Assembly (NCBI RefSeq): GCF_000739635.1
Contig: NZ_BATQ01000007.1
Coordinates: forward strand, 1-64,000
Length of the DNA: 64,000 bases
From: Verrucomicrobium sp. BvORR034
Lineage (GTDB): Bacteria; Verrucomicrobiota; Verrucomicrobiia; Verrucomicrobiales; Verrucomicrobiaceae
Direction of reading: 5' to 3'
Below the pieces are notes generated by a model that was given only the letters and a program-made list of their open reading frames with translations, was not told the DNA's origin and ran no database searches. Both the position numbers and the translations under genes were made by a program. This document shows, in pieces, positions 41,686-51,100 of the stretch. Within the stretch, counting starts at the first letter, position 1. Each line of letters begins with the position of its first letter.

Positions 41686-43350
41686 TTACTCCACAGCAAT
41701 GCGGCAGTTTGGCAGAAATTCCTGCATCTTTTGTACCAAGCGCATGTCTGCAGCCACGTCCAGGTTCATGGGATCCGACGCGGAGGTGGTGATAAAAAGA
41801 TGCGTGAGGTTGGTGCACGCCTTCAGAAAATGAACGCTGTCCTCGGTAAACGCCACGGTGTTGGTCAGGCGCAGATGGGTCAGGTGGGGGGCCAGCTTGA
41901 TGAGGAGCGCGAGGCTGGAGGGGGAGATCTGCGTGCCGTGCAGATTGAGATTGTTGATGGTGTCGACGTGCTCGCAGTGCCTGATCAACTCGGCCATATC
42001 GGCGTCGTTGAAATAGTCGCATTGCGCCGCGCTCACCCGCCAGACTTCGAAGTCGCCCTTGGGGAGGCTGGCGATGTCGCGGATGTCAGCCTTGTCCCCC
42101 ATCGGGCGGCCGGCGGGTGCTTCCAGAGCGGCGGCATCGGGCTTCAGGCTGACATTCACCATGCCGCCGTGGTTGATGACCCACTCCGCCAGGGCGCGCT
42201 GCCGGGCCTGCTGGCTGACCGGCGGCCGGGCAGGGTCTTCCGGCTGGAAGGGAATGGGGGTGGGCCCAGGGGCGAAGAACTGCATGAGCGTGCCGTCCAT
42301 GGCCAGCTTCCCGCTGGCGATGAGCATGAAGAGCGCGATCACTCCGCCGCCCCAGGCGCGCATGCGACGATGCGCGGGTGGCAGGGGGCCCGGAGCGGGC
42401 AGGTGGGAGTAGGGCTTGGTCACCGCTCCCGCATCCACCTTGGCCGAGATTCCGGGGGTGGTCTGCTTGATGGGGCCGTTGTCCAGCATCCCCTGGAGGG
42501 CGCGGCTCACATCGCTCACCTGCTGGTAGCGTTTGTTGGGATTGGTCTGGAGGGCGGTGCTGACCACCACATCCAGTCGCGCATCCGCTCCGGCAGCGCG
42601 GGAGGGGGGATCCCAGCCCAGGCCGCGGGGCACGCTGCCGGTGAGCATTTCGTAGAGCATCACGCCCAGGGAGTAGATGTCGGCGCGGTGGTCCACTTGC
42701 TGGTCGCGGGTCATCGCCTCTGGCGCGATGTAGTCCGGCGTGCCCAGGGCATCGCTGGCGGAGGTGAGGCCCTGCCCGTCGGCATCCAGGCCGAGTTTCT
42801 TGGCCAGACCGAAATCGGCCACCTTCACATTGCCCTGTTCGTCGATGAGGATGTTGGCCGGTTTGACGTCGCGATGGATGACGCCCTTGTGGTGGGAGTA
42901 CTGGAGCGCATCGCAAATCTGGGTGACGATGGTCAGCATCTGCCGGGAGGACATGTCCCCCTTGCGCATGAGGTGGCGCAGGTTCGTCCCCTTCACGTAC
43001 TCCATCGCGTAGAACATGCTGCCGCCGCCGGGGATCTCGCCGTAGTCGTAGATGGAGACGATGTGGCGGTGGCTCAGCTTCGCCAGGATGCGGGCCTCAC
43101 GATGGAAGCGCTCGGCGAAGACGCGGCGGTTGCGCAGGGCGGGGGGCAGCATCTTCACGGCCACGATGCGGTTCAGGGCCTTCTGCATGGCCTGGTACAC
43201 CGCACCCATGCCGCCGCGGTCGATCAAGGTGACGAACTCGTAGTCCGGGATCAATCCGTTGAGCTCCTCGATCGAAGGAGGCTCGAATCTGCCTAGTCGG
43301 AAGGGATCGTCTGCGTCCTGTGGATCTAGGTTCATGACGAGAGGAAACAC
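41686..43350 (-). CDS. Ser/Thr protein kinase with transmembrane helix and LRR-like tail
   Basis: 554 residues (a second ATG at 43335 is equally possible). The Hanks-type kinase domain spans about residues 37-300: DRGGMGAVYQA (Gly loop), VAVKMLPP (Lys), HRDVKPANIL (catalytic loop) and VADFGLAKKLG. A single transmembrane helix follows (AWGGGVIALFMLIASGKLAM, about 335-355). The external part ends in a leucine-rich-repeat-like region (NLNLHGTQISPSSLALLIKL; LTHLRLTNTVAFTEDSVHFL). It is the first gene of the operon with the glycosyltransferase and pyruvyl transferase, so it may control polysaccharide synthesis. The signal is unknown. Confidence 0.9.
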   Translation of the reverse strand: MFPLVMNLDPQDADDPFRLGRFEPPSIEELNGLIPDYEFVTLIDRGGMGAVYQAMQKALNRIVAVKMLPPALRNRRVFAERFHREARILAKLSHRHIVSIYDYGEIPGGGSMFYAMEYVKGTNLRHLMRKGDMSSRQMLTIVTQICDALQYSHHKGVIHRDVKPANILIDEQGNVKVADFGLAKKLGLDADGQGLTSASDALGTPDYIAPEAMTRDQQVDHRADIYSLGVMLYEMLTGSVPRGLGWDPPSRAAGADARLDVVVSTALQTNPNKRYQQVSDVSRALQGMLDNGPIKQTTPGISAKVDAGAVTKPYSHLPAPGPLPPAHRRMRAWGGGVIALFMLIASGKLAMDGTLMQFFAPGPTPIPFQPEDPARPPVSQQARQRALAEWVINHGGMVNVSLKPDAAALEAPAGRPMGDKADIRDIASLPKGDFEVWRVSAAQCDYFNDADMAELIRHCEHVDTINNLNLHGTQISPSSLALLIKLAPHLTHLRLTNTVAFTEDSVHFLKACTNLTHLFITTSASDPMNLDVAADMRLVQKMQEFLPNCRIAVE

Positions 43351-43632
43351 CGCATGGCGCGGCGGGCAGCCATGCGGGACAGGAATGCCCGCGGTGCTGT
43401 GACTGTACTACTGGGCAGAGAAATTAGAATTTCTGCCGATGAAGACAAGGGTTTTCTCCGCGAAAATACCCGCAGACATGCCTGCGAATCTGCGCAGATA
43501 AAGCCGCGGTTGGGAGCGGGCAGGGGCGCGAGGGGAGCGCGACCCGTCCGCACTTTTACAAGTGCAGCTACGAGTTACCAGCTACGAACTGCTGGATACG
43601 GGCTGCGGGCGGGTGATGCCCGGACTTCGGAA

Positions 43633-44574
43633 TCAGGCCACGGAGTCGCCTGCGAGCGCGGCGTTGCCGATGATGCCTGCTTCGTTGCTGAACTTGGCCG
43701 GGAGAATCTTCAGGCCCTCCCACACGACGGTGGAGAGCATGGACTGCATCTTCTTCTGGAGCGGCTCAAAAAGCAGGGAGCCTGCCTGGGCCACACCGCC
43801 ACCGACGACGAAGGCATCCGGGTTCAGCAGCCAGGCCACGCTGGCCAGGGCGGTGCCGAGCCACTCGGCGACGTCATGCCAGATCTGGATGGCGACGGGG
43901 TCGCCTGCCTGGGCGGCCTCCGCAATGGCGCGCGGGGTGCAGTCTGCGGCGGTCTTGCCGAGACCGGCCTGGGCGAAGACTCTTACCGCGTACTCTGCGA
44001 TCTGGTTGTTGCCCACGTACTTCTCCAGCGCGCCGAGGTTCCCGTAGTGGCCGTGCACGCCCTGGTAGTGGACGCTCATCTGGCCGATCTCGCCGGCGGA
44101 GAACTGGCTGCCGCGGTAGAGCTCGTTGTTGAGGATGAGGCCGCCGCCCACGCCGGTGCCGAGGGTGAGGGCCACCACATTGCGCAGGCCCTGGCCCGCG
44201 CCGTAGCGCCACTCGGCATACGCCATGGCGTTGGCGTCGTTTTCCACCACGGTGGGGAGGCCGGTCATCTCGCTGAGGATCTTTTTGAGCGGCACTTCCT
44301 TCCAGCCGGGCACGTTGGTCAGCACGTGGACGAAGCCGTTGTCGAAGTCCACCAGCCCGGGCACGCCCACGCCCACGGCGCAGATGTCGGGGTGGCGCTC
44401 CTGAAGCTTGGCAATCCGGTCGGCGATGACCCGGATGAGCGCCACGGGGCCGTCATGCCCCTGCGTGGGGATCGGCGCATCCACTTCCAGGAGATCCGCT
44501 CCACGACACACGCCCAGCTTGATGGAGGTGCCACCGAAGTCTACGCCAACGGCGACAGGAGCCGAATCACTCAT
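43633..44574 (-). CDS. ROK family sugar kinase (glucokinase-like)
   Basis: 313 residues. The ATP site DFGGTSIKLG, GVPGLVDFDNG and the ENDANAMAYAEWRYG region with the catalytic Asp are intact, as is LTLGTGVGGG. The zinc-binding CxCGxxGCxE motif of typical ROK proteins is absent. The equivalent segment reads GHYGNLGALEKYVG, keeping G-x-x-G-x-L-E but no cysteines, as in some glucokinases of this phylum. It phosphorylates a hexose, probably glucose. It lies 103 bases downstream of coaX on the same strand. Confidence 0.9.
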   Translation of the reverse strand: MSDSAPVAVGVDFGGTSIKLGVCRGADLLEVDAPIPTQGHDGPVALIRVIADRIAKLQERHPDICAVGVGVPGLVDFDNGFVHVLTNVPGWKEVPLKKILSEMTGLPTVVENDANAMAYAEWRYGAGQGLRNVVALTLGTGVGGGLILNNELYRGSQFSAGEIGQMSVHYQGVHGHYGNLGALEKYVGNNQIAEYAVRVFAQAGLGKTAADCTPRAIAEAAQAGDPVAIQIWHDVAEWLGTALASVAWLLNPDAFVVGGGVAQAGSLLFEPLQKKMQSMLSTVVWEGLKILPAKFSNEAGIIGNAALAGDSVA

Positions 44575-44677
44575 AGGATCAGATAAAGAAGGAAGTAGTG
44601 AGTTTTGAAAATGCGAGCGCTGGGATTAATGCATTTTCCACGAGTTGCAAGCGCCACCGTGGCATTCCCCGCTGCGC

Positions 44678-45433
44678 TCAGGAGGGCTGACGGGCGTGCA
44701 GATTGGCCACGATCCGCAGCCCGTGAAGGGTGAGGTCACCCTCTACATGTGCGATCTCTGGCAGACGTGACGCGATCCATGCGGCATCGCCGCCGGTGGC
44801 CACCACGTGCAGGGTGGCCGGGTTGCCCATCTCCTCGCGGAGCTTCTCCAGGATGCCGCGCACCATGCCGCGGTAGCCGATGGCGGCCCCGGCCAGGATG
44901 GCGCCCACGGTGGACTTGCCGATGGCGGTGTCCGGCTCCCGCAGCTCCACCTGGGGGAGGAGGGCGGTGCGCTCATGCAGGTAGTCCGTCATGAGTCGCA
45001 GACCGGGGGCGATGACGCCGCCCACGTAGGCGGCGTCTGCCTCCACGATGTCGAACGTCACGGCGGTGCCGAAATCGATGACGATGCCCGGGGCTCCGTG
45101 CAGGGTGGCGAGGGCCACGGCATTGGCCAGACGGTCGGCGCCGATCGACTCCGGCTTGGGGTAGCGGATGCCGATGCCCAGCGGGATGTCGTGGCGCAGA
45201 TTCAGCATCTGGCTGCCGAAGTGGGCCTGGAGCCGCTCCGTGGCGTCGGGCACCACGGAGGAGGCAACCACGAGGCCGTGGGACCAGCCGGTCAGCACGG
45301 TGGCCAGAGTGCGGGTGGTATCCGCCACCAGCAGGGAGGTGGGCGTGTCCCGCTGCTCCAGGATGGCGTCCGACGTGGCGAGACCAAACTTCGTGCGGCC
45401 GTTGCCGACGTCGATGAGCAGGTAGGGTGACAT
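44678..45433 (-). CDS. coaX: Type III pantothenate kinase CoaX
   Basis: 251 residues. It catalyses the first step of coenzyme A synthesis without inhibition by CoA. The motifs LLIDVGNGRTKFGLA, GADRLANAVAL (K/R-dependent substrate site) and IDFGTAVTFDIV are all present. The length is standard. It is preceded by a small anchored protein gene 57 bases upstream and followed by the ROK kinase. Confidence 0.95.
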   Translation of the reverse strand: MSPYLLIDVGNGRTKFGLATSDAILEQRDTPTSLLVADTTRTLATVLTGWSHGLVVASSVVPDATERLQAHFGSQMLNLRHDIPLGIGIRYPKPESIGADRLANAVALATLHGAPGIVIDFGTAVTFDIVEADAAYVGGVIAPGLRLMTDYLHERTALLPQVELREPDTAIGKSTVGAILAGAAIGYRGMVRGILEKLREEMGNPATLHVVATGGDAAWIASRLPEIAHVEGDLTLHGLRIVANLHARQPS

Positions 45434-45490
45434 GGGAGGATGCTATTGCGGTACGCCCGGCGGGATCGGCTCAGCTCAGCTCAAATCAAA

Positions 45491-46009
45491 TCAGGGCTTC
45501 CAGTCCACGCGGGTGAAGGTCGTCTTCTCACCGTTTTTCAGGGTCTCGATATCCAGCGGGGTGGAGCTCTTCACCTCCAGGGTGCGCCCCTGCACTTCCA
45601 GAGTCAGGCCCTGTTTCAGATCGGCGGCCTCCAGCCAGTAGCGGAGCTGCACGTCCTGGGTGGTCTTGGCGGGCACTTGGGGGATGGCGTCGAAGGCGAG
45701 GAAGAAGCTGGGGATCTCCCGTCCGCCCGAGGTGAGCAGGCGCACTTCCGGGGCGTGCATGGCCAGCTTGTCTGCGGAGTCGTTTTTCACCCGTACTTCC
45801 AGGTCCAGCCGGACGTTGCCGTAGTCGCGCTCCGCCACGGCGCGGTGGAATTTCAGCGGGGCATCGCTGGCGGCGGCTGGGGTTCCTGAGTTTCCGCCGG
45901 GGCCGTCCTCTTCACCGGAGTCACCGGGGCCGGAGAGGAACACATAGGAGAGACCGGCCACGATGATGGCGAGCAGCACCCACAGTTCGAGGCGTTTGAG
46001 CAGATTCAT
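45491..46009 (-). CDS. Small membrane-anchored hypothetical protein
   Basis: 172 residues: one N-terminal transmembrane helix (LELWVLLAIIVAGLSYVFLS), a Gly/Ser/Asp-rich linker, then a beta-rich periplasmic domain (VRLDLEVRVKNDSADKLAMH; QDVQLRYWLEAADL) of Ig-like appearance. No family is recognised. It is divergent from tig and upstream of coaX. Confidence 0.72.
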   Translation of the reverse strand: MNLLKRLELWVLLAIIVAGLSYVFLSGPGDSGEEDGPGGNSGTPAAASDAPLKFHRAVAERDYGNVRLDLEVRVKNDSADKLAMHAPEVRLLTSGGREIPSFFLAFDAIPQVPAKTTQDVQLRYWLEAADLKQGLTLEVQGRTLEVKSSTPLDIETLKNGEKTTFTRVDWKP

Positions 46010-46198
46010 GGCCGCACCTTGGGGTGGATGCGGGGTAAAATCCAGTGTTCTTCTCCGGTCGGCTCATTGGCAGCCGGGCAGGGTGCGGACCCCCTGGCGG
46101 CTGATTCCTGTTTGCCAAGCTTGATTTTCTGAATACCATCACCGCCCCCTCCGCCGCGTGCGCGGTTGCGGCCTGTGTTTCCCCCTTCGCTTCCCGTC

Positions 46199-47545
46199 AT
46201 GAACATCACGTTTGAGTCCCAGCCCAACTGCCGTGCCGTCTACCGTATCGAGATCCCCGCTGCCGATGTGCAGCGTGAGCGCGAGGACGTGACGGCCAAC
46301 TACGCCCGCTCTGCCCGTCTCCCTGGCTTCCGCCCCGGCAAGGCCCCCAAGGCCGTCGTCGCCAAAAAGTATGAAGGCCAGATCCGTGAAGAGCTGGAGA
46401 CCGCCCTGGTTCGCAAGGGCTACAACGAGGCCTCCAAGCGCGGTGACGCCGACATCCTGAGCGTGCTGAACGTGCGTGACCAGGCCCTCCATGGCGACGA
46501 CCACTACACCTTCACCATCGAGGTGAGCACGGTGCCCCAGTTCGAACTGCCAGAGTACAAGGGCATCCCGGTCAAGCTGCCGAAAGTGGACGTGACCGAT
46601 GCGGATGTGGACCACGACCTCCTTCACCTGCGCGAGCGCTACCAGACCTTCACCGACGTGGAGCGCGAGTCCAAGCTGGGCGACTACGCCGTGCTGCAAG
46701 TGACCGGTTCCGTGGACGGTAAGCCCGTGGAAGAGGCCCATCCCGACGCCCCGGCTTACCTTAAGAAGATCGACGGCAACTGGTTCCAGCTCAGCGAGAA
46801 GGAAAACTTCCTGCCCGGATTCTACGCCGGTCTGGTGGGCGCCAAGAAGGGCGACACCCGCGACATCGCCGTGACGCTGCCCGAGGACTTCCCGTATGAA
46901 GCGCTGCGCAACCAGGTCGTCACCTTCCACACCACGGTGGATGCCGTGAAGGAAGGCGTGCTGCCTGAGCTGGACGAAGAGTTCGCCAAGAAGCTGAACC
47001 CGGAATGGGACCTGGAGCGCGTGCGCACCGAGGTGAAAAACAGCATCGAGGCCCGTCGCCAGCAGAACCGCGAGAATGATCGCACGAACCAGGTGATCGC
47101 CCACCTTGCCGATAAGCTTGAGTTCGAACTTCCCCAGGAAGTGGTGAACCGCGAGGCCCAGCGCCGCACGAATGACATCGCCCGCAACGCGCTGAACCAG
47201 GGCATGGACCAGAGCCAGATCATGGACGCCCAGGAGCAGATCGTGAGCGCCGCGACCCAGCAGGCCCGCCAGAACGTGAAGGTGAGTTTCATCCTTGGCG
47301 AAGTGGCCAAGAAGGAAAACCTCCGCGTGAGCGAAGACCAGCTCCGCATGGCGCTGGCCCAGATCGCGATGCGCCAGAAGGTGACCCCGAAGAAGCTCCT
47401 CCAGGACGCCAAAAAGAACAACCTCATCGAGCGCCTTCGCGAAGACCTCTTGATTGAGAACGCCATCGGCTTCCTCAAGGAGCACGCCGTGGTGGAAGAA
47501 GTGGAAGCGACCCAGGAAGACTGCGGTCACGACCACAGCCACTGA
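46199..47545 (+). CDS. tig: Trigger factor
   Basis: 448 residues from the ATG at 46199 (the frame is open to 46166). The ribosome-associated chaperone binds L23 through the conserved loop GFRPGKAPKAVV. The FKBP-type prolyl isomerase domain follows at about residues 160-245 (LGDYAVLQVTGSVDGKPVEE), and the C-terminal helical cradle fills the rest. The C-terminus is His-rich (DCGHDHSH), a feature of many trigger factors that may bind metal. An intrinsic terminator follows. There is no clpP/clpX next to it, unlike in many bacteria. Confidence 0.95.
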   Translation: MNITFESQPNCRAVYRIEIPAADVQREREDVTANYARSARLPGFRPGKAPKAVVAKKYEGQIREELETALVRKGYNEASKRGDADILSVLNVRDQALHGDDHYTFTIEVSTVPQFELPEYKGIPVKLPKVDVTDADVDHDLLHLRERYQTFTDVERESKLGDYAVLQVTGSVDGKPVEEAHPDAPAYLKKIDGNWFQLSEKENFLPGFYAGLVGAKKGDTRDIAVTLPEDFPYEALRNQVVTFHTTVDAVKEGVLPELDEEFAKKLNPEWDLERVRTEVKNSIEARRQQNRENDRTNQVIAHLADKLEFELPQEVVNREAQRRTNDIARNALNQGMDQSQIMDAQEQIVSAATQQARQNVKVSFILGEVAKKENLRVSEDQLRMALAQIAMRQKVTPKKLLQDAKKNNLIERLREDLLIENAIGFLKEHAVVEEVEATQEDCGHDHSH

Positions 47546-47584
47546 GGCGCGGGTGTGGAAAGTTAGTCAGGTGATTTTTGGCAA

Positions 47585-47614
47585 GGCCACTCCGGAGACG
47601 GGGTGGCCTTTCTG
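47585..47614 (+). terminator. Terminator after tig
   Basis: GGCCAC...GTGGCC stem followed by TTTCTG, 40 bases past the stop. Confidence 0.75.
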
Positions 47615-47650
47615 CTTCGCAGAGACACCAGACTGACCCGCTGCGCGGGA

Positions 47651-47995
47651 GACGCCAGACTAGACGACGAAAGACAGAAGACTTGAGCTGGCGCATGGGA
47701 GTACGCCCCCAACGGAGTGGGGCGGGTTGGTCAGTAAAGCAGTGCAGAGCTTTCAGCCATCGCCACGGGCGTAGTCCGGTTGTCCCAACCGGCTCAGGCA
47801 TCGGAGGGGTGCGGGGTGTTGGGGTGCTTGGGCGTGATGAGGTCTGCGGCGTCAGGGGTGGCGCGTCCGACCGGGACAGGAACGCCCCTCCCTCCCTTGC
47901 TGACCGGCTTCACTGGGCATGGGCTCTCATGCGTCAGCTCAAGTCTTCTGTCTTTCGTCTTCCCGTCTTCTGTCTCCCGCGAAGCGGGTCTTAGC
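47651..47995. repeat. Dispersed repeats upstream of the giant PEP-CTERM gene
   Basis: Two inverted copies of a GA-rich string, GACGAAAGACAGAAGAC (47668-47684 and reversed within 47936-47980), enclose 47757-47870, which contains GTAGTCCGGTTGTCCCAACC. The enclosed part recurs as a direct copy at 56335-56437, after the giant gene. The region has no supported gene. Confidence 0.7.
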
Positions 47996-48130
47996 GAAAC
48001 GAAATTATTTCGAGAGTCTGTGTGTCAAACCGTTGGCCTGGAGACAACGCATTAAAAGGGGTGTTGCCAGTTAATGAGTGAAGGACCCGGGGGCGACGCC
48101 TTGTTTTTTTCCTCACGCTTGCGCACTCAC

Positions 48131-51100
48131 ATGAACGCCCTTTCTGCTCAGAAGACGTCGTCGCCGCCTCCGCCTCTCTCCGCCCGCCCCTGGCGATTGC
48201 GGTCGGCCGTCCTGTCCGGCATGGCTTTGCTCGGCCTGCTCGGGCGGGCGGAAGCCACCACCTACACGCTGCCCAGTGGCTCCACCGCAGGCTGGGACAC
48301 GGCGATGTGGACGCCAGCGGGGTTCCCTAACGCGGCGGGCGACATCGCCCAGTACAACACCGCGACGACCGCGGCTTCCACGCCGCTCAACCTCACCGGC
48401 GGTGGAGCCATCACCCTGGGCCAGCTCTTGAACCTGAACACGGGAAACTGGTCCATCACGGCCGGAACCGCGTCGGGTATGGTCTTCGACAATACGAACG
48501 GGGTGGGGGCCAATGCCGTGATCAGCACCGCCAGCTCCGGCTCGCTGAGCATCGCGCCCAGCATCACCATCGCCAACACGAACCTGGTCATCAGCACGGG
48601 GTCCAACCAGACCGGGACCATTACCATCACCGGAGCGATCGGCGGCACGGGCAATCTCACCCTGACCGGGGCGCGGGCCGCCACGGTAATCTCCCTGGGC
48701 GACGTGAACAACACCGGCACGGTGAGTGCAGCCGTCTCCACAACAGGATTCACCGGCACGATCTTCAGCATCGGCAGCCTGGGGGCGAATGTCTCCTCCC
48801 TGACAGTTGGAGACTCGGCCAATCCCACCTTCGGCGGCCGGTTGAACATCACGGGGACCAGTGCCTTCACGGGGCCCATCGTCATTCAGGGCGCGGCCAC
48901 GCTGGCCACCAGCACGGCGGGGCTCAATGGAGCGAGCAGCACGAGCGGCATCACCTTTGGCACCGGCGGCGGCACGCTGCTTTCTGCGGGCGGCATCGCC
49001 ACGGCCAAGGCGATCCTGATCAATGCCGCAGCAAACTTCACCACGAGTTCAGGAAACGACATCACCCTCAGCGGTGTCATTTCCGGCACGGCCGGATTCA
49101 CGAAGCGGGGCAACGGCAACCTCATCCTCAGCGGCAGTACCAGCAACACTTATGTGGGCGATACCGTCGTGACCGGCGGCGCGGTGATGACTGGCATCCT
49201 GTCCCTCCAGAAGACGGGCGGGGCCATCGCCGTGCCGGGAGATCTCGTCATGGACGGCACCTCGCTCAACGCCGCGGGGGTCGGCACCGCGGCCAACACG
49301 GTGCGCAACCAGTTCGGCCAGCAGTTCGGGGCGAACTCGGTCATCCGCTTTCAGAACAACACCTCCGCCATCCACTCCTACTTCTCCCTGTACGGCAATG
49401 ACCAGACGGTGGCGGGGATTTCGGAAACAACTTCACTCGGCGGCATCATCCAGAACTCCCACACAGAGGCCTTTGCGATCGACTCGGTGCTGACCATCAA
49501 CAACAGCGCGGACTTCACCTATGCCGGGTACCTGCGGAATGTCAGCGGCATCGGCACCGGGACCTTGGGCATCACCAAGACCGGTTCCGGGAAACAGACA
49601 TTGTCCGGCGTCCAGATCATCTACACCGGGGCCACGACGATCAACCAGGGCATTCTGGAGCTGGTCGGCACCACCGGATTCAACAGTGCGGTCACCTTCG
49701 GCGCGGGCAGCACCGGCACGCTGCAACTGGGCAGCGCCGCGCACACCATCAACGGCCTGGCCAGTGCGGACACGGTGAACAACAACGCCTTTGTCCAGAG
49801 CGCCACCGTCAACACCACGCTCACAGTCAACCAGGCGGCGGACACGAACTTCGGCGGCATCCTGCGGGACAACGGACTCTTCACCCTGCGGCTCGTGAAG
49901 ACCGGCGCGGGCAAGCTCACGCTTTCCGGGGCCAACAGCTACACCGGCGGCACGGCCATCAATGCGGGCGTCATCGAGGTGGGCAGCGCCGGGGCGCTGG
50001 GCAGCACCGGCACCATCTCCTTCGGCGGCGGCACCTTGCGCTTCACGGCGGGCAATACCACGGACTACTCCGGCCGCTTCGCCACCACGGCGGGTCAGAC
50101 CTTCCGGATCGATACCAACGGGCAGACGGTGACTTTTGCCTCGAACCTGACCAGCTCCGTCGGCCACCTCACCAAGCTGGGGGCGGGCACGCTCATCATC
50201 TCCGGCACCAGCGGGTATGGCGGGGAGACCACCATCATGGAGGGCGTGCTCCAGATGGGCAGCACCACGGCCCTCACGAGCTCCCGGAACCTGTTCTTTG
50301 ACTCGACCGCGCCCGCCAACACGACCCTGCGCCTGAACGGCTTCAACACCACGGTGGGCTCCAGCGCCAACTCTGGCCTCGCCTCCTCCACGACGAACGC
50401 CGTCATTGAAAACGGCAGCAATGCCACGGCGGCCACCTTCACGGTGGTGAGCGGCCTCGCGAGCACCTACGCGGGCCTCATCCAGGACGGCGGCACCCAG
50501 GCGCTGAACTTCACCCGCGGCGGCACCGGCATCACCACGCTGACCCTGACCGGGGCCAACACCTACACGGGCGTGACCACGGTGAACACCGGGGTTTTGG
50601 AAATCACCCTGCTGGGCAACGGCGGACAGAACAGCGGCATCGGCAAGTCCACCGCCGACGCTGCGAACCTGGTGCTGAACGGCGGCGGCTTCTCCTACGC
50701 GGGCACCACCGCCGCCAGCACGGACCGTCTCTTCACCCTGGGGGCCTCCGGAGGTTCGCTGCATAACAACGCCGTGTCCGCTGCCAGCGCGGTGAACTTC
50801 ACGAACACCGGAGACATCGCCTTCACCGGCAGCGGGACCCGCACCCTCACCCTGCGCGGCACGAATATGGGAAACAACATCTTCGCCGCGCGCCTCACGG
50901 ACAACGGCGGGGACGTCGTCTCCCTCACCAAGACGGATGACGGCACCTGGACGCTCACGGGCGATCACCTCTACACCGGGAACACCAGCGTCAGCGGAGG
51001 CAGACTGGTGCTGACGGGCTCCATCACGGGCTCGGCGGTGACCGTGGCCAACCGCGCCACGCTGGCCGGGACGGGCACCATCGGCTCCCTGACGGGGACC

